64,000 bases of DNA, from positions 70,822,001-70,886,000 of the forward strand of contig CM044877.1 in assembly GCA_024500155.1 (NCBI GenBank), read 5' to 3'. The stretch is from Chenopodium formosanum (Eukaryota; Streptophyta; Magnoliopsida; Caryophyllales; Amaranthaceae). The position numbers were made by a program, and so were the translations under genes. Below are positions 24,461 through 37,824 of the stretch, piece after piece; the stretch's first letter is position 1; each line of letters starts with the position of its first letter. The notes beneath the pieces were generated by a model. The model was not told the DNA's origin. It was given only the letters and a program-made list of their open reading frames with translations, and searched no databases.

Positions 24461-25747
24461 TTAAGAGCCCCCAAGAAAAATCGTATAACTTGTTAAAGAT
24501 CTCCCTGAATCCATACAAGTACCCCATTCTGCATCACTATATGCTGTTAGCTTTAAATCAGCATTTGCAAAATTAAAGAGACCAACATTCAGAGTCCCTT
24601 TTAAGTACTTCTGAACATGCTTTGCCATAGATAAATTAATATCTCTAGAGTCACTCAAAATCTGACTCAATTAATGTCCTACAAAAGAGATATCTGCCTG
24701 GTAAGTTTCAAATATAAGAGTTTACCAACAATTCTCCTGTAAATCTTAGGATCTAGCAAGGGAACACCTTCAAAATTGCTTAATGAAACCCTTAGGAACA
24801 TGAAAGGTAGCAGGAGTGCAATCCAACAAATGCATATCAGTTAACATATCCAACTATGGTTCAGCAAATTTCCATGTTTTAATCTTGAGACCTCAATCCC
24901 AAGAAAATATGTCAAATCACCTAAATCCTTGATAGTGAAGGTAGAGTGCAGTCTGGATTTCAAGGAGGAAATCTCAGTAGAATCATTACCAGAAATCAGC
25001 AGATCATCAACATAAGCAATGACAACATTAAAAGATTCACCAATACTCCTGATAAACATTGAGTAGTCTTGCTTGGACCGAATATAACCTTGTTGTAACA
25101 AGAACTTGCTCAATTTAATATTCCAGGATCTGGAAGCCTGCCTAAGACCATACAAAGACCTTTTGAGTTTACAAACTTTCCCATCAGGAACCGAATATCC
25201 TTGAGGTGGAGTCATGAATATTTCCTCATCAATATAACCATGTAAAAAGCATTGTTAATATCTAATTGTTGTATATCCCAACCCTTAGCAGCAGCAAGAG
25301 CAATCAGAATTCTGATAGTTGTAAGCTTGGCTTCAGAACTAAAAGTGTGTTTAAAATCTTTGCCTTGTACTTGTCTATCACCTCTAGCAACTAACCTTCA
25401 TTTACACCTGTCAATATAACCATCAAGTCTATACTATTAGTCTTGTAGACCCACTTAGAACCTATAGCTTTCTTTCCTGTAAGAAGATTTGTAACCTCCC
25501 AAGTATCATTGGATTCAAGAGCATCCAATTCCTTTTGCATAGCTTCTCTCCATTCAGGGAACTGAACAGCTTGTTTATAGGAAGTGGGTTCAGGCTGAGA
25601 ACGTAACATATTTGCAAGACTGGTAAGAGAGTTTTTAGGAAGAAAACTTAAGCTAGGTTCAACAAAAACATTAAAGGAAGTTGATAGACTGGATTTGGGT
25701 TCATGAATATGAGAAAGAGTAGGTAGAACATAATCCTTGAATTTCAC
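24461..25747 (-). pseudogene. copia reverse transcriptase and RNase H fragments
   Basis: 25391-25747 carries the N-terminal RT boundary (WREAMQKELDALESNDTWEV, GSKWVYKTN). 24841-25215 carries SLYGLRQASRSWN and the catalytic YVDDLLISG box. 24461-24670 carries RNase H-side motifs (KHVQKYLKGT, YSDAEWG). The three lie in different frames with stops and small indels between them, so no functional enzyme is encoded. Confidence 0.88.
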
Positions 25748-26144
25748 AGGTAAGGTTTTGGGTCAGGTGGACACTCTAACCTGTTCAGGTGTAGGATGAG
25801 GAATAGAAGATTAAAAAAACTCATTAGAATTTTCAGAAAGATATGGTATATTAGAAATATCATTTTGTAGAAAAGGAGAATTGGGAAGAGAATGATCAGA
25901 AAAGGAAGAAGAAGAATGGTTAATTGGTGAATGTGAATTTTGAGGAAGTGAAACTGGACAAGAAAAAGAAACAAGGGTAGGATTAACCAAAGGTGAGGAA
26001 ATTGGAGAAAACTCAAAAGTAGAAGATAAAGAATCTGAAGATTTGAATGGGAAAATATGTTCAACAAAATGAACATCCCTGCTCAGAACAATCTTCTTAG
26101 AATCAAAATCAAATAACTTGTACCCTTTTAAGCAAAAGGATAGC

Positions 26145-27803
26145 CTAGAAAAACACACTTCTTAGCCCTTGGAGAAAACTTGTCACCCAACTTCTGAACA
26201 GGATAACAAAGCAACCAATTAGTTTCAAATGTGAATAATTAGGTGCCTTTTTGAAAAGCAATTCACAGGATGTCTTCCAATCTTGAACAGAACTAGGCAA
26301 CAAATTGATAATATGAGTTGCAGCTAACAAACAATCTCCCCAAAATCTAACTGGTAAACCTGAATGAAATCTGATGGCCCTAGCAGTCTCCAACATATGT
26401 TTATATTTCCTTTCAACTCTTACATTTTGATGGGGGTTACTAGGGATAGTTTTGTGATGAACTATGCCTTTAGAAGCAAACAAATCAAAACAAGATTCTT
26501 GAATAAACTCTGTACAATTGTCACTCCTTATACTCTTCACCTTAGTACCAAACTTAGTCTCAACATAAGCCAGAAAACCAGAAATAACATAACAAACTTG
26601 AGTATTATTGTGAAGCAAATAAGCCCAAGTTGTTTTGGTATTATCATAAAGGATAGTGTTTCGTACTTCTCCTAAAGGTTAATATGCACCAAATCAAATG
26701 GATTAATAGCCAATGAACTAGACACTGGATATGGCAGTTTATGATGCTTGGCAAAAACACATGCTTCACAATCAATACTATGTGTTTTATTATCAACAGA
26801 ACAATGTTGTAAATGCTTCAATTTGCTAAGAGAAGCATGCCCTAATCTAGCATGAACAATCTCAGTGCTAGAACTAGAACTAGAAAAAGCAAAAGCATTG
26901 TTAGCAACAACTGCAGCATGCTTATTTAGAGAAACGGGACAAATTGTCTTATTCATTTTGTAAAGACTAGAAACTCTTGAACCAGATGCCTTGACTTCTT
27001 TAGTTTTAAGGTCTTGAAAGACAAAAAAAATCTCTTTCAAAATGGGCTAGCAAATTATGTGTAAGGAGCAATTTTCTAACAGAGAGAAGGTTATGCTTAA
27101 AATTAGGTATGTATAATACATCAGACAAAGTGATTAGTGAATTAATTTTCATAGTGCCTGAGTATCTAACTAACACAAAAGATCCATTAGGAAGCTTAAC
27201 ATTTAGACAAAAACCTAATAATGGATTAATGGAATCAAACAATGCCAAGGAACATGACATATGATCAGAAGCACTAGTGTTTATAATCCAGTTCATCTTA
27301 TTAAATTGAAAACCATTTGATTGAGAGATACCTGCAAAATTGACCGAGCTGGCTAGAGGATTGTCTAATCCAGAATCTGCATAATTACCTTGAGACTTCA
27401 TCATCTTGACAACTTCATGATAAACACTGTTACCCATAACAGGATTAACACCAGAAGTAGCAACATTCAAATTTCCAGTAGCAGTTGAGCATCCAGTACT
27501 ATCATGAGGTCCACTTCCAAGAATACCAGCAGAACCAACATTTGCAGCCATTTTTGAGGAAGAAACAATTGATTTACCTCTCACATTAGACCACCACTCA
27601 GGATATCCAATCAACTTGAAACACTGGTCAATTGAATGACCTTTTCTTTTACAATGATCGCATTTCAAGTCATATCTCATCTTCTTGAGATCTCTCTTCA
27701 TATTACCAAATTGTTGCTGAGCATTCTGAGAAGTGTACCTCGAAATAGAAGATCTATTTGCATTATTAAACGCATTCATCTCAAAATTAGACACAACAAT
27801 CAT
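26145..27803 (-). pseudogene. copia gag C-terminus, protease, GAG-pre-integrase and integrase fragments
   Basis: 27006-27803 has a CCHC knuckle (CDHCKRKGHSIDQC) followed by a protease-like segment where the catalytic Asp-Thr-Gly is replaced (WIINTSASDHMS). 26672-27040 holds the GAG-pre-integrase zinc motif (HARLGHAS...CEACVFAKHHKLPY). 26145-26618 is the integrase core (SIRSDNCTEF, NPHQNVRVERKYKHML). Frames change between the pieces. A Ser/Pro-rich linker follows at 25744-26158. Confidence 0.88.
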
Positions 27804-28038
27804 GCCATAAAGTTTCTGCTGCTGCTCAATTTATTGAATAGTATGATATGCTTTGTTAATAGATGGCATAAAATCAGCACTCAACAAATTTGTCTTAACA
27901 AAATCAAAGAACTTGTTCAAGCCACAAAGCAATTGTATCAACTTCTGTCGATAATCATTTTTAAAGATTTTCTTGAGAATTCTACATGAACAGTTTTTTT
28001 ATAGCACCACAACTACAATCAGGAAAACCTTCAAGAAT

Positions 28039-28517
28039 CTAAAGTTGATCCCAAATCCTCTTCAGATTACCAAAATGTTCAGCAATAGAAGCATGATTCT
28101 GCCGAGTCAAACTCCTATGTAAATCAAACAATTGAGGCAAATTCGAGTGTCCAAATCTCTCTTTCAATTCATTCAACAATTGTGCAGAAGAATTAGCAAA
28201 CAAGAAACTCTCAGCTAAATTCTTATCCATTGAATTCGGCAACCAACTCATTATCATATAATCTCGTTTCTTAACCATTTCTGGTAATCTGAACTATCAA
28301 AATCAGGCATAGGAATACTACCATTGAAAAATACAAGTTTATTCCTAGCAACTAAGGCCATATTAACCATTCTACTCCAATGAGTGAAGTTCGCACCAGT
28401 AAGAACATGACTTCCAAGCTACATACCTGGATGATCTCCATTAGAAAGATAGTAAGGATCATTGAAATTCACACCAGAATTTGTAGAATTCGCTCCAGAA
28501 TCACCAGAACCAGCCAT
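28039..28517 (-). pseudogene. copia gag N-terminal region
   Basis: An ATG at 28515-28517 opens a Gly/Ser/Asn-rich start (MAGSGDSGANSTNSG) that hits an early TAG. The UBN2-type gag domain resumes in 28039-28278 (NDYMIMSW-like, AESFLFANSSAQLLNELKERF). Structural capsid-like protein by family; broken here. Confidence 0.82.
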
Positions 28518-28618
28518 TATAACTTAAAGAGGACGAAAGAAATTGAAGAATCGAAGAAGAAATCGAGAGAATCGAAGAGAAAATTAGCGGAAACGAGCAC
28601 CTAATGGTTCTGATACCA

Positions 28619-28850
28619 TGTGAAAACTTGAATTTTTTGATCAAGTTTTCTAAAAAGTTAAGAGAATTCGAGAGAAAATAAGAGAAAATTTATGAGAAGA
28701 TTTTCATTAAGTTAAGGAAGAAAGAGGAGTATACATGCAATATATACAACATTCTGTTTGAGAATGTAACTAACTTTGCTGAGCTTTTAAAATTTAAGAA
28801 ATAAAATATGTAATAATACAAAACTAAGAGCATGCTAAACGCATGCCTAA
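28619..28850 (-). repeat. 5' LTR of the 24-29 kb copia element
   Basis: 232 bp, homologous along its length to 23984-24217. The first bases in element orientation are TTAGGCATGC where the other copy has TGAGGCATGC, so the terminal TG is damaged here. Confidence 0.9.
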
Positions 28851-29587
28851 AAAGAAGCAATAAACCTCATTAACAAATTTCGTCCATTTTGAGCTGACAT
28901 CCGTTAAGTTGTGATAACATCCAAATTTTTGTGATGTTGTTAAAATCAAAACTATTTTTTGTAGTGTTAAATTTTTTTTTTTTGGTTTTTTGTGGTGTTA
29001 AAAATCACTTTGACTTGTTAAGGGTTTTTTTGGCATTATTTTTGGTTTTTAGTTTCTTGTTTTTTCGAAAATCAAAAACCAAAAACAAAAAACAAGAAAA
29101 ATGTGTTTCCACTTTTCAGTTGTCAGTTTTCATAATTATCATGATTTTAATAATTTTAAGTAATTTTTGATTCATTATGGGACATATATCATATACTTTT
29201 AAAAAACAAAAAAACCAAAAAAATAGAAAACCACAACAATCCCAAACGAACCCTAAGATTTTCGATTTTTTGTGGTGTTAAGATTCGGTTTTATGTGGTG
29301 TTAAAAACCACTTTGACGATCTTCGACTTGTAATAGCTTTGGCGATCTGTAATTATCCTACCAACATGAAATAGCTTTTTACCAATCTTCGACATGTAAT
29401 TATTCTAAGGCCATTTGTGGCCCAATCTTCGACTTGTAAAAATAAAGTATTGGTAAAAACTAAAAAGTGATCAAAACTATATTTTTGGGTCTAAGTGATC
29501 CATCTATTATGGTAGAGGCTGGAGTTTATTTGGCAAGAGGGGATGATCATCAATAAATCAGGTAGTCTTTTTGTTTGTTGTGTTGGA
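28851..29587. other. intergenic DNA
   Basis: T-rich sequence with repeated 'gtggtgttaa' words (about 28930-29310). No gene recognised. Confidence 0.45.
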
Positions 29588-29655
29588 AGCTTATTAGCTT
29601 AATTGGTAGAGCACTGCGATTTCACAAGATGTAGATTCGAATCCTACGTAAGCTT
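29588..29655 (+). other. tRNA-like sequence (SINE head or tRNA relic)
   Basis: AGCTTAT and GTAAGCT can pair as a 7-bp acceptor stem, a D-arm-like TAGCTTAATTGGTAGAGCA follows, and a T-arm-like GTAGATTCGAATCCTAC closes it. These contain good A-box and B-box sequences. The anticodon arm does not fold normally and the total is only 68 nt, so this is not a credible working tRNA gene. A tRNA-derived SINE head or a decayed tRNA gene fits better. Confidence 0.5.
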
Positions 29656-32600
29656 ATAGTGACTCAATGACTCATACTTGTATCTATTTAATAATCTATT
29701 TTTATATGTGATATAATTTCCTTATTTTTATATATGTTGTAAATGCTTTTAAAATTGATATAATCATCTTATTTTTATATATAGTGACCCCTGTGTAAAT
29801 GTTGTCAAATTTGTTACAATTACCATGCTTTTATATATATAGTGACGTATGGGTAAATACTGTCAAATTGATACTCAAAGTATAATTACCTTACTTTTAT
29901 ATATTTTTTTGGGGTTTGTTTGATTTCTCTTTGTTGAGATTCCTGATTTGGGCGTTTGATTTATTAGTTGAGTAATGTTCTTCTGAATGAATTGAAATTA
30001 CTAATTGATTGTATTTTATTAAGCTGTAAAATGTTAGTATATCGAGTAGTCATTTAGGTCGTTGAGTTTAATTTACGATTTGATTCAATAAAGCTATAGA
30101 ATGTTAGATTTCACTCTAAATTATCTAAATTTTGGTCAATTGAGAAAGAGATAGGGAGACCGATCAACCACTTAAGAAAGATTATTCGAGAGAGATCACT
30201 TAAAAAATAAGAGAGATGAAAGATCACTTATGAAAATCAGAGGAGTTAGCTTAAGAAAAAGATTTACCAAATAAGAGAGAGAGGGACCACTGTAAAAAAA
30301 ATTAGGGCAAATAGATTACAAAAAACACAATTAGTTTATAGGATGTATTGGTTATGCTATCACATGATTCACATCCATACCTACAAGAAAACTAAAGTAC
30401 CCGAGTGCCTCATTTAGTAGCTAAATAAATTGAGATGCATCCTGAGCTATCTTTTTGTAATGGACATTAAATAATGGTCAACATTATCCTTTTTAGGTTG
30501 CTCTAATCTATAGTGTTATTTAGATGAAATGCTACAAGAGGGGGTGAATTGTAGTATGGAGCTTGCTAGTCAATTTTCGCGGAATTAAAAGAAACTTAAC
30601 GCAATAGATAAATAGTGCAAGAGAGATTTTATGAGGAAAACTTCCTTGGCCAAATAGGAAGTGAAAAACCTCGACCCCAGGGGATTTTAACTTAAAAAAT
30701 TCCACTAAAATAGGCCAACGACTCTGTTACAACCTTTGAGGAATTTGAGTCTCTACCGAGTTCCTCAACAAACTCATATCCCCAACAACTATTCCCTTTA
30801 ATAGTTGCAGCTCGAGTTCTTCCCTCAAAATCCTCTCTTCTCACTCAAGACTCCAGTCAAAGCCTTACTCTTTATTTTTCTCTCAAGCTTCACTCAAAGC
30901 TTTCTTTACATACAAAGAACTCCCTCAAGTTCTCACCCTAATACAAAAGTTCACTTAAACCATTATAAATTCCCCATTATAAGAGTTCACTCAAACCCTC
31001 AAACAACTCTCAAATTCATATAAAAGATATAGTGTATAAAAATAATATGTTGGACACTTTGAGATATGTAAGGAACTTGGAACCTTAAGGAACTTGGAAC
31101 CTAGAGGAACTAGCTCACAAACGTGGAGAGAAAATATATTTCTTTTCTACTGCTCTACCACTTGGGACAAACTCCATTATGGAATGACTCACTTAAGCCA
31201 GATAGCTTGGAATGAATGAAAACATCTCTTTTTATATTGCTTCAAAGACAAACCCATTCACCCCATGATCTTAGACGTAACCATAATAGTAATGCTTTCT
31301 AAACTCTAGGCATTATCTCCATTATCTCCATGAACATAAGAGGTAATTGAAGACATGGATTGGAGTAAAAAACATATTCTCCATGATCTTATTTTTCTCT
31401 TGTAAAAAGTTGTTTCAAATTAAACGTGAAAAGTATTTTTTTTTTCCAAAAAATTAATAAAAATAGAAAATATAAAATAATCAAATCCTAACCAATTAGA
31501 TTTTTATCAATTAAAAACTGATTTAGATTTTATTAAAAATAGATACTTTATTAAAAATATTTTATCCTAAAATAACTAACCTATTTTTTTTTTTTTTTTT
31601 TTTTTGACAAGGACTAACCTATTTAATTTGAAATATTAAATTAATTAGAGATTAAATAGGAAACAACCTAAAAACAAATCCCTAAAATATAGGAGAAGAT
31701 AAGGAGAATAAATTATCTTTTTGACTAATATGAAAATCATATTTTATTTAAAAAACTTATCGTTTATAATATATATCTATATAAATTAAATTATACTTAG
31801 TCAAAACTATTTACCTAGAAAGTAGGCAAAGATAATGCAATGAGTCAATGACTATTGACGTTGAAAACTGACTTTTAATGTTGTGCAAACTCGTGTTTCT
31901 CCTATACACAAATTTTAGATTGACCTGTAAGGAACTGGCTGGTCAGTAACACTCAGTTCCTTCTAGACTGTTAGTTCCTTCGAGATTGAAGTTCCAATTT
32001 GGTTCCTTAGGCTTGTTCCAAACAATTTCTCTTGCCCAACATACTTACATGAATCCTAGAAAAATATACTGCTGTTTTTCTATCTTGAAGCTTTTACTCC
32101 AAAGCTTCTATTCCTTCAAAGGAACTTCTCTTTGCTTGTTCCCACTTTGAAACTGTTGCTTGTTCCTTCCAAAGAACTGCTTCTTATTCTTCTTAAGAAC
32201 TGCGTATAAAGTCTAAAATACATTTGTACGTTTAGACTCCATATCTTTGTGTTCCCCCTTAGGAACTCTTCTACTCTTTGAGTTCCCCCCTGAGGAACTT
32301 AAGCACGATTCATACATTGTACGCTAGGAACTATCTTCAATAATGATCTGATCCGTTCTCAACAATCTTCATGATTCATGACTTGTTCATAGACATCTCA
32401 ATACAGTTCATGCACATCTCAATACACACATTAGTTAGATAATCATCATTTGTTCACAATCATCAAAACCTTACAACAAATAGTATTACTATGGGTGGAA
32501 GGAAAAACTATTGGGTTCTTATACTTGAAAACAATTCTTTAATGTGCCTATTAACACATTATTCACCTTAGACGATTATCTTCTCTTCCTAACATTAACT

Positions 32601-33549
32601 CGAGTGATGATTCAACTTTGATTGTTTTTAGATAATTACTCTCTTGAAGTCTTAATATTAATTGATTGTTTTTGGCCCACTTTTTAATTGAAAACATAGA
32701 AGAGTCATGGATTACTCAACATGTTCAAAGGGTTCACTTTTTTGAAAATAGGAAAACACTATGCCACTAAGTTTTATGGGAAAAGTATAGCAATATATAC
32801 CCATACACAATAATTACACGACAAATAATACATAATTATTTTAAAGTCAACCATATATATAACACTCTTTTTTTTTTTGGTAAAAAAACACCCACATAAC
32901 ACCCAAATAAATTAAGTTTAAAATATGTCATTTACTTTTTGCCAAAATAACCTTTTTACTATTAAACAACATTTACCATTTTTAAAGCATAGCTTAAATG
33001 TTATAATTTACCATAAACTAAATATATAACAAATTATTTATCTTAACATCTCTCAAAAAATGAACATAACCGATACTCATTTTTTAACCAAGTAGCAAAA
33101 AATCTAAGTTGACCAAACTACACTTGCCCAATGGGTCCATTAAGAACATAAACCCATTGGGAAAAACTTATGTATTGGGCTTATCTTTAGCACCCTAATC
33201 AACACATACCTTATGTATTGGTCTTACAGAAATTCACATGAGATCACCTAAGGTCATTAAGCAAGAACATAAGCAATTAACAAAATTGAATATTAACCCA
33301 TCATAACACAAAATCCATCATCTATATTTTACGTTATACAAAACTTGTATTTCAGCATAACTTATTAAAACTACAATTATTAATGATTTTCTATCTCCTC
33401 TTTTCCATATAGAACGATATTTGCAAAAACTTCGAGGTTTATATAACCTAATTACATAACCTCTATATGATTGGTAACCGAGTGAAAAGAAAAAACCTAA
33501 GCTACATTACTAAATAGCACGCGCACAACGCGCCCGCGAAGTTCTCTAG
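29656..33549. other. long region without a recognised gene
   Basis: From about 30536 to 32590 the sequence has the feel of an old LTR or its transcribed leader ('gaggaaaacttccttggcc', 'aaaacctcgacccc', many 'ggaact/gttcct' words), but I could not find matching ends, a primer-binding site or a duplication. No protein domain on either strand. The last 50 bp (about 33500-33550) contain a GC-rich 'cgcgcacaacgcgcccgcg' of the type seen at Helitron-like ends on the minus strand; not demonstrable. Confidence 0.35.
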
Positions 33550-33558
33550 TAATCATTA

Positions 33559-34137
33559 GGGTTTTTTTTTTTTGTCAAAAACTACCTAATAAAACCCATA
33601 TTTTGTGAGAAACTACCTAATAAAAAAATGTTATGATAAACTACCTAGTAAAGGTAAAATGTTGTAAAAAACTACCTTAGAAAAGGTAAAATGTTGTAAA
33701 CTACTACATATACCAAATTTTCACCGTCGATTGATTTCAAAACACTCCCAAAACCATTGCTTTCACTCCCAAAATTAACACAACTTGCTTGAAATCGTCT
33801 CCACCACATCTAAACCATCTTTCAACCCAAAAACCATTACCTCAAATCCTGAAAACCACCATCCCGAAGCACTAATATACCCTCACCAACTCGAAATATC
33901 CTCCAACCACCCTGAAAATGACCTTACCACCTTAAAAACTAACCCTCATGATTATTTTGGGGTTGTTTTAAGGTGGATCAACATCCTAAAATTAAGTCAA
34001 CGGTGGAATTTCGGTCAAAGGTAGTATATTACAACATTTTATCTTTTATTAGGTAATTTCTTACAACATTATTTTCATTAGATATGTAGTTTCTCAAAAA
34101 ATTTAGGCTTTATTATGTAGTTTTTCACAAAATGTCC
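33559..34137. mobile_element. Mutator-like element with repeat-built inverted ends
   Basis: Left arm begins GGGTTTTTT then GTCAAAAACTACCTAATAAA; the inverted right arm begins GGACATTTTGTGAAAAACTAC. Flanking 9-mers TAATCATTA (33550-33558) and TAATCACTA (34138-34146) agree at 8 of 9 bases, the Mutator duplication length. Each arm contains three to four tandem degenerate copies of a ~30-nt unit with core AACTACCTAATAAAA. The centre is Pro/Thr-codon-like and GC-richer, as in captured host sequence. No transposase. Confidence 0.78.
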
Positions 34138-35663
34138 TAATCACTAAAACATTATGATAGTCATATTTCAAATGACTACTATAAAACTTTCAAGTAAAGT
34201 TCCCATTATACTACCATTTGTTTTTTTTATACAAATAACAAGAAACAATTATACCTTATAAATCAAAAGATTAAACACAATATTTTTATTAATATAAACA
34301 TCAACAATCATGAAACAACTCTTACATTGATATAGCTCTCCACTTAAATTAAAAAAATTCTTATTCTAACATTATTTCTAACCCTTGTTAGTCGCAATAT
34401 GTTCAATTTTTTTTTGTGGTGATAAACATTAAAATTTAATAATATGAAAATTTTGAGTAATTTATCAATACACATAAGTATACATAAATATATATGCATG
34501 CAATATAATATATAATACTACTTAATTTTCAAAATAATATGGAAATTTTGTATAGTATATACATATAGTTTTATATTATTTGTTAATTTATAAATTATTT
34601 TAATATAATTTTTTTCAAGCAAAATTTTGTATTTTATTAACTAATTTTGCTCATAATAGTTTTTTTTTTTAACTTAGAGTGAGGGTTGAAAAGCAGAGCA
34701 ACATAAATAAACTTAATCATTTTATCCACATTCTCCCAATACTTAACAAACTTTTTTTCATTGCAATGGCCATAACTTGAAAATTCAAATCCCACTTAAT
34801 TCCTAATTATTCAACATATCATATATAGAAGCAATTTGACCTAAACCTTTATTAGCTGTTATTTAATGGGAAATATAAATACGTTTAGTCAACACATAGA
34901 ACCCCTCTAAAAACAAAACCAGCCTCTTCACTTTTTTCCATTTTTCCAGTTCAGGAAGCTTTTTATTGTCCCTCAAATTATCCATTTGGAAGCAATAACC
35001 CTTTAAAAATACGTTGAAAATTCAAAGTCATTTCCAACATTATGTATGTAGAGTTCCATCGAGTGGGGACATAAAAGGATAAAGAAGATTTGGAATATAT
35101 GTTCGCTTTTTGCACAAGATTTTTTAATCAAAGTATTTTTGCAGGGGAAATCTTAACATATTTCACAGCATTGCTAACTTTATCAATGCACACATCATGC
35201 CCTCTATTACCATCCCACACAATTAAATTAATTAATGATAGAAGCAATGCATCTAATATGAAGATTTTTTTAATCATTAACATATCATGTTCTTCTAACC
35301 GTTCTACTCAAGTGTGCATAAGCAACATCATTTGAATAAGCACTATCAATAATAGTAAAAAGTTTATCATCAATACCCCAATACTCTAAACATGCTTCAA
35401 TTGCTTTTCCAGTAGTCTCTCCTTCATGACTAGAAAGTAGACAAAAATTTACGATTTTTTAATGCAATTTCCAATCATTATCAATGAAATGAGCCGTAAG
35501 ACATATATAATTGATTCTTTGTATTGAAGTCCAAGTATCAGTGGTCACAAAAATTCTTTGACATTTCTTAAACATTTCTCTTAATTTCTCTTTTTCACTA
35601 TAATACAACTTTAAACAATCAAGAGAAATGGTAACACGAGATGGAATGTGAAATTGTGGACAT

Positions 35664-37824
35664 TGTAGGGAATATTTCAAGCATTATCCCAAACTTGAAC
35701 TCCACTGTGATCATACACTAAAGTACGGTGGCGTCCAAAGGGAAGTAAGCTAGAGCAAAAGAGTCGCCAACAAGTTTTAGGAACTTCTAAACCGTTCACA
35801 GGGTGAAGGTTACACTCCTTAACGATCAAGGAGATCGTTAATTCCAATAGGTGTGGAACCATGATTGGAAATTCGGGGATGAATGTACAAATCCAAACTA
35901 AAAGAGAAAGAACCTGCCTTAATAATAGGCCTCTACTTTATTATTCTCGTATTCATGTGCGTTTTCTGACTGACATGCAATCATTAGGTTAACCCTAAAC
36001 CTGTTTAATCTATGTTGGTTGAATATTAATGCACAAATAAATTTATTATTGGCGATCACTTGAATTATAATCATATTAACCCTAAACAAGATTATCAATT
36101 ATCTTATTAAGCGTGATTACAAGTACAAATTCCCTTTAAACATGCATAACAGGTGTGATAAAGAAATAATAATAAATATAAAAATCAAGCAACATAATAA
36201 TCATAATAACAATTATAAAAATAATCATGTTAAAGCATAATAATAGCAAGATCCTAGGCATGATACTAACAAGATTAATAACAAACCCTAGCATGTCACT
36301 AAATAATAAAGATCAAAGCTTTAACCCTAACATGATACTAACATGCTAATAGGAAAGACAATAGGAAACATCATAGAAATCATAACTGATATAATTAAGA
36401 AACTTATTCTTACCCTACACATGATAATAGAAAGCAATAGAACATCCTAACATGATACTAGCTCGGAATCAAAATAACAACCTAGACATGATTTCTATAT
36501 CAAAATATCAATTAACAATTAAAGTACTTACTTGGATGCCCCGCACCTCTTTCTAATAACAAAATGGACACGTTAGTAACTTCAAGGAAAATAATAAAAT
36601 CAAACAATTAAATAAAATAATTGAAATAGAGATTTGGGACCAAACCCTCAGAAATATCAGACCTTTCACGTCTAGGGTGAAGGCAACTTCGAACTTGGCT
36701 AGGTTTGTCTAGATATTGTGAATGCGGAGTTTTGTTTGTAAAAGGGTTGGTTTAGAAAGAGAGAGAGATAATCAAGAAATTCTTGATGAGAGTTGATGAG
36801 AATTAGTGAGAGTTGATGAATAAAAACGAAGGTTTAAGGACGCTATTTATAATAAAATAGTCCGGAATTGATAATACGAATCAGAGTTCAAAAAGGAATA
36901 AAAAGCGCCTCTGTCACCAGGCGACAGCCTGTCGTTTGGCGATGCAGAAGGTTTTTCCACGTGTTTTCAACGCGGAATCTTCTTTTTGATAAAATCAAGT
37001 TGTAAAAGTCCGTACGAAGGATAAAATTGTAATTTCATATAAAACACTTCTTTTATTCCAAATAAAACTCATAAAACATACTCCCTCCATTTTTAAATAC
37101 TTGCTCCACTTTCCTTTTTCGGCCTTTTTTAAATACTTGCTCCATTTCCTTATTTGGAAAGTTTTTACAATATTTAACTAATTTCTCTCACCTAGTGGAC
37201 CCATCACATATTTTTTTCTCCTCGTATTCTCTCCACTACTTTTGCTTTTTACAATTTTATATTCTTCCACTTACCCCACTACCTTCATATATTATTATTT
37301 TCTCCAATTTCTCCTAAAACTCTGCGCATGGAGAAATGGAGCAAGTATTTAAAAAAACAGAGGGAGTAATTATCAATCCTAATTCCGTTAGGATTCATAA
37401 GAACCTTCTAGAAGATTCTAGAAGACTATAATAAATCCTAATTGCATTAGGAATGATAATTTATAATAGGCCCTCCTCTAGACCATTGGGCCGCATATAA
37501 AAACCAAACCGGGCCCAGTTTAGTATTTTGGCCATAACTTCCTCATTATTCATCAAAATTGGGCTTATAATATATCGTTGGAAAGCTCTTTTCGAGCCCC
37601 ATCCAGCTACACCATTATTGGACCCTTTTTATGGACTAAAATAAACTGGATTGGCTATTTTCATAAAAAAGAGTAGGTTTTCGAAAACAGAAGGAGAGAT
37701 TTTTAATAAAATACTAACCACAACATTAGACTTTCCGCACTTTCACTTCATTCGATTATGATTCGACGCGAAATGTATTCATCACTGGGTTTGGTTTTTA
37801 GGGAGACACAAATGGGTGTCTACA
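35664..37824 (-). mobile_element. solo LTR inside the hAT transposase gene
   Basis: Begins TGTAGACACCC and ends TATTCCCTACA in its own (minus) orientation. It is flanked by an exact 5-bp duplication GACAT (35659-35663 and 37825-37829). No internal retroelement sequence remains, so this is a solo LTR left by LTR-LTR recombination. A related copy without the MITE lies at 61439-63320. A minus-strand TATA-like TTATAAATAG lies at 36843-36852, preceded by a GC-rich block (about 36905-36950). Confidence 0.9.
37081..37366. mobile_element. Stowaway-like MITE within the solo LTR
   Basis: 286 bp, CTCCCTCCATTTTTAAATAC to the inverted end AAAAACAGAGGGAG, with TA on both sides. The corresponding position in the second LTR copy (about 62890-62920) has no such insert. 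It is an intact relative of the outer MITE at 1275-3415. Confidence 0.9.

Larger units (their letters stand above)
23984..28850 (-). mobile_element. decayed Ty1/copia retrotransposon with both LTRs
   Basis: Minus-strand element. The 5' LTR is 28619-28850 (232 bp) and the 3' LTR 23984-24217 (234 bp); both end TTTTCACA in element orientation. A copia-type primer-binding site (TGGTATCAGAACC) adjoins the 5' LTR at 28601-28618. A purine tract (GAGGGGGGTGT) adjoins the 3' LTR at 24218-24228. Flanks AAAGC and AAAGA are a one-mismatch 5-bp duplication. The LTRs differ by many substitutions and small indels, so the insertion is not recent. Internal order gag-protease-integrase-RT-RNase H is typical of copia. 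Confidence 0.92.

Noticed and set aside
29588..29655. Functional tRNA gene
   Set aside because: Anticodon stem does not form and the length is short; kept only as a tRNA-like sequence.
30536..32590. Full LTR retrotransposon
   Set aside because: The style suggests LTR-derived sequence, but no matching ends, primer-binding site, duplication or pol domain could be found.
33500..33550. Helitron terminus
   Set aside because: Only a GC-rich end-like word on the minus strand; no CTRR hairpin end or second terminus.
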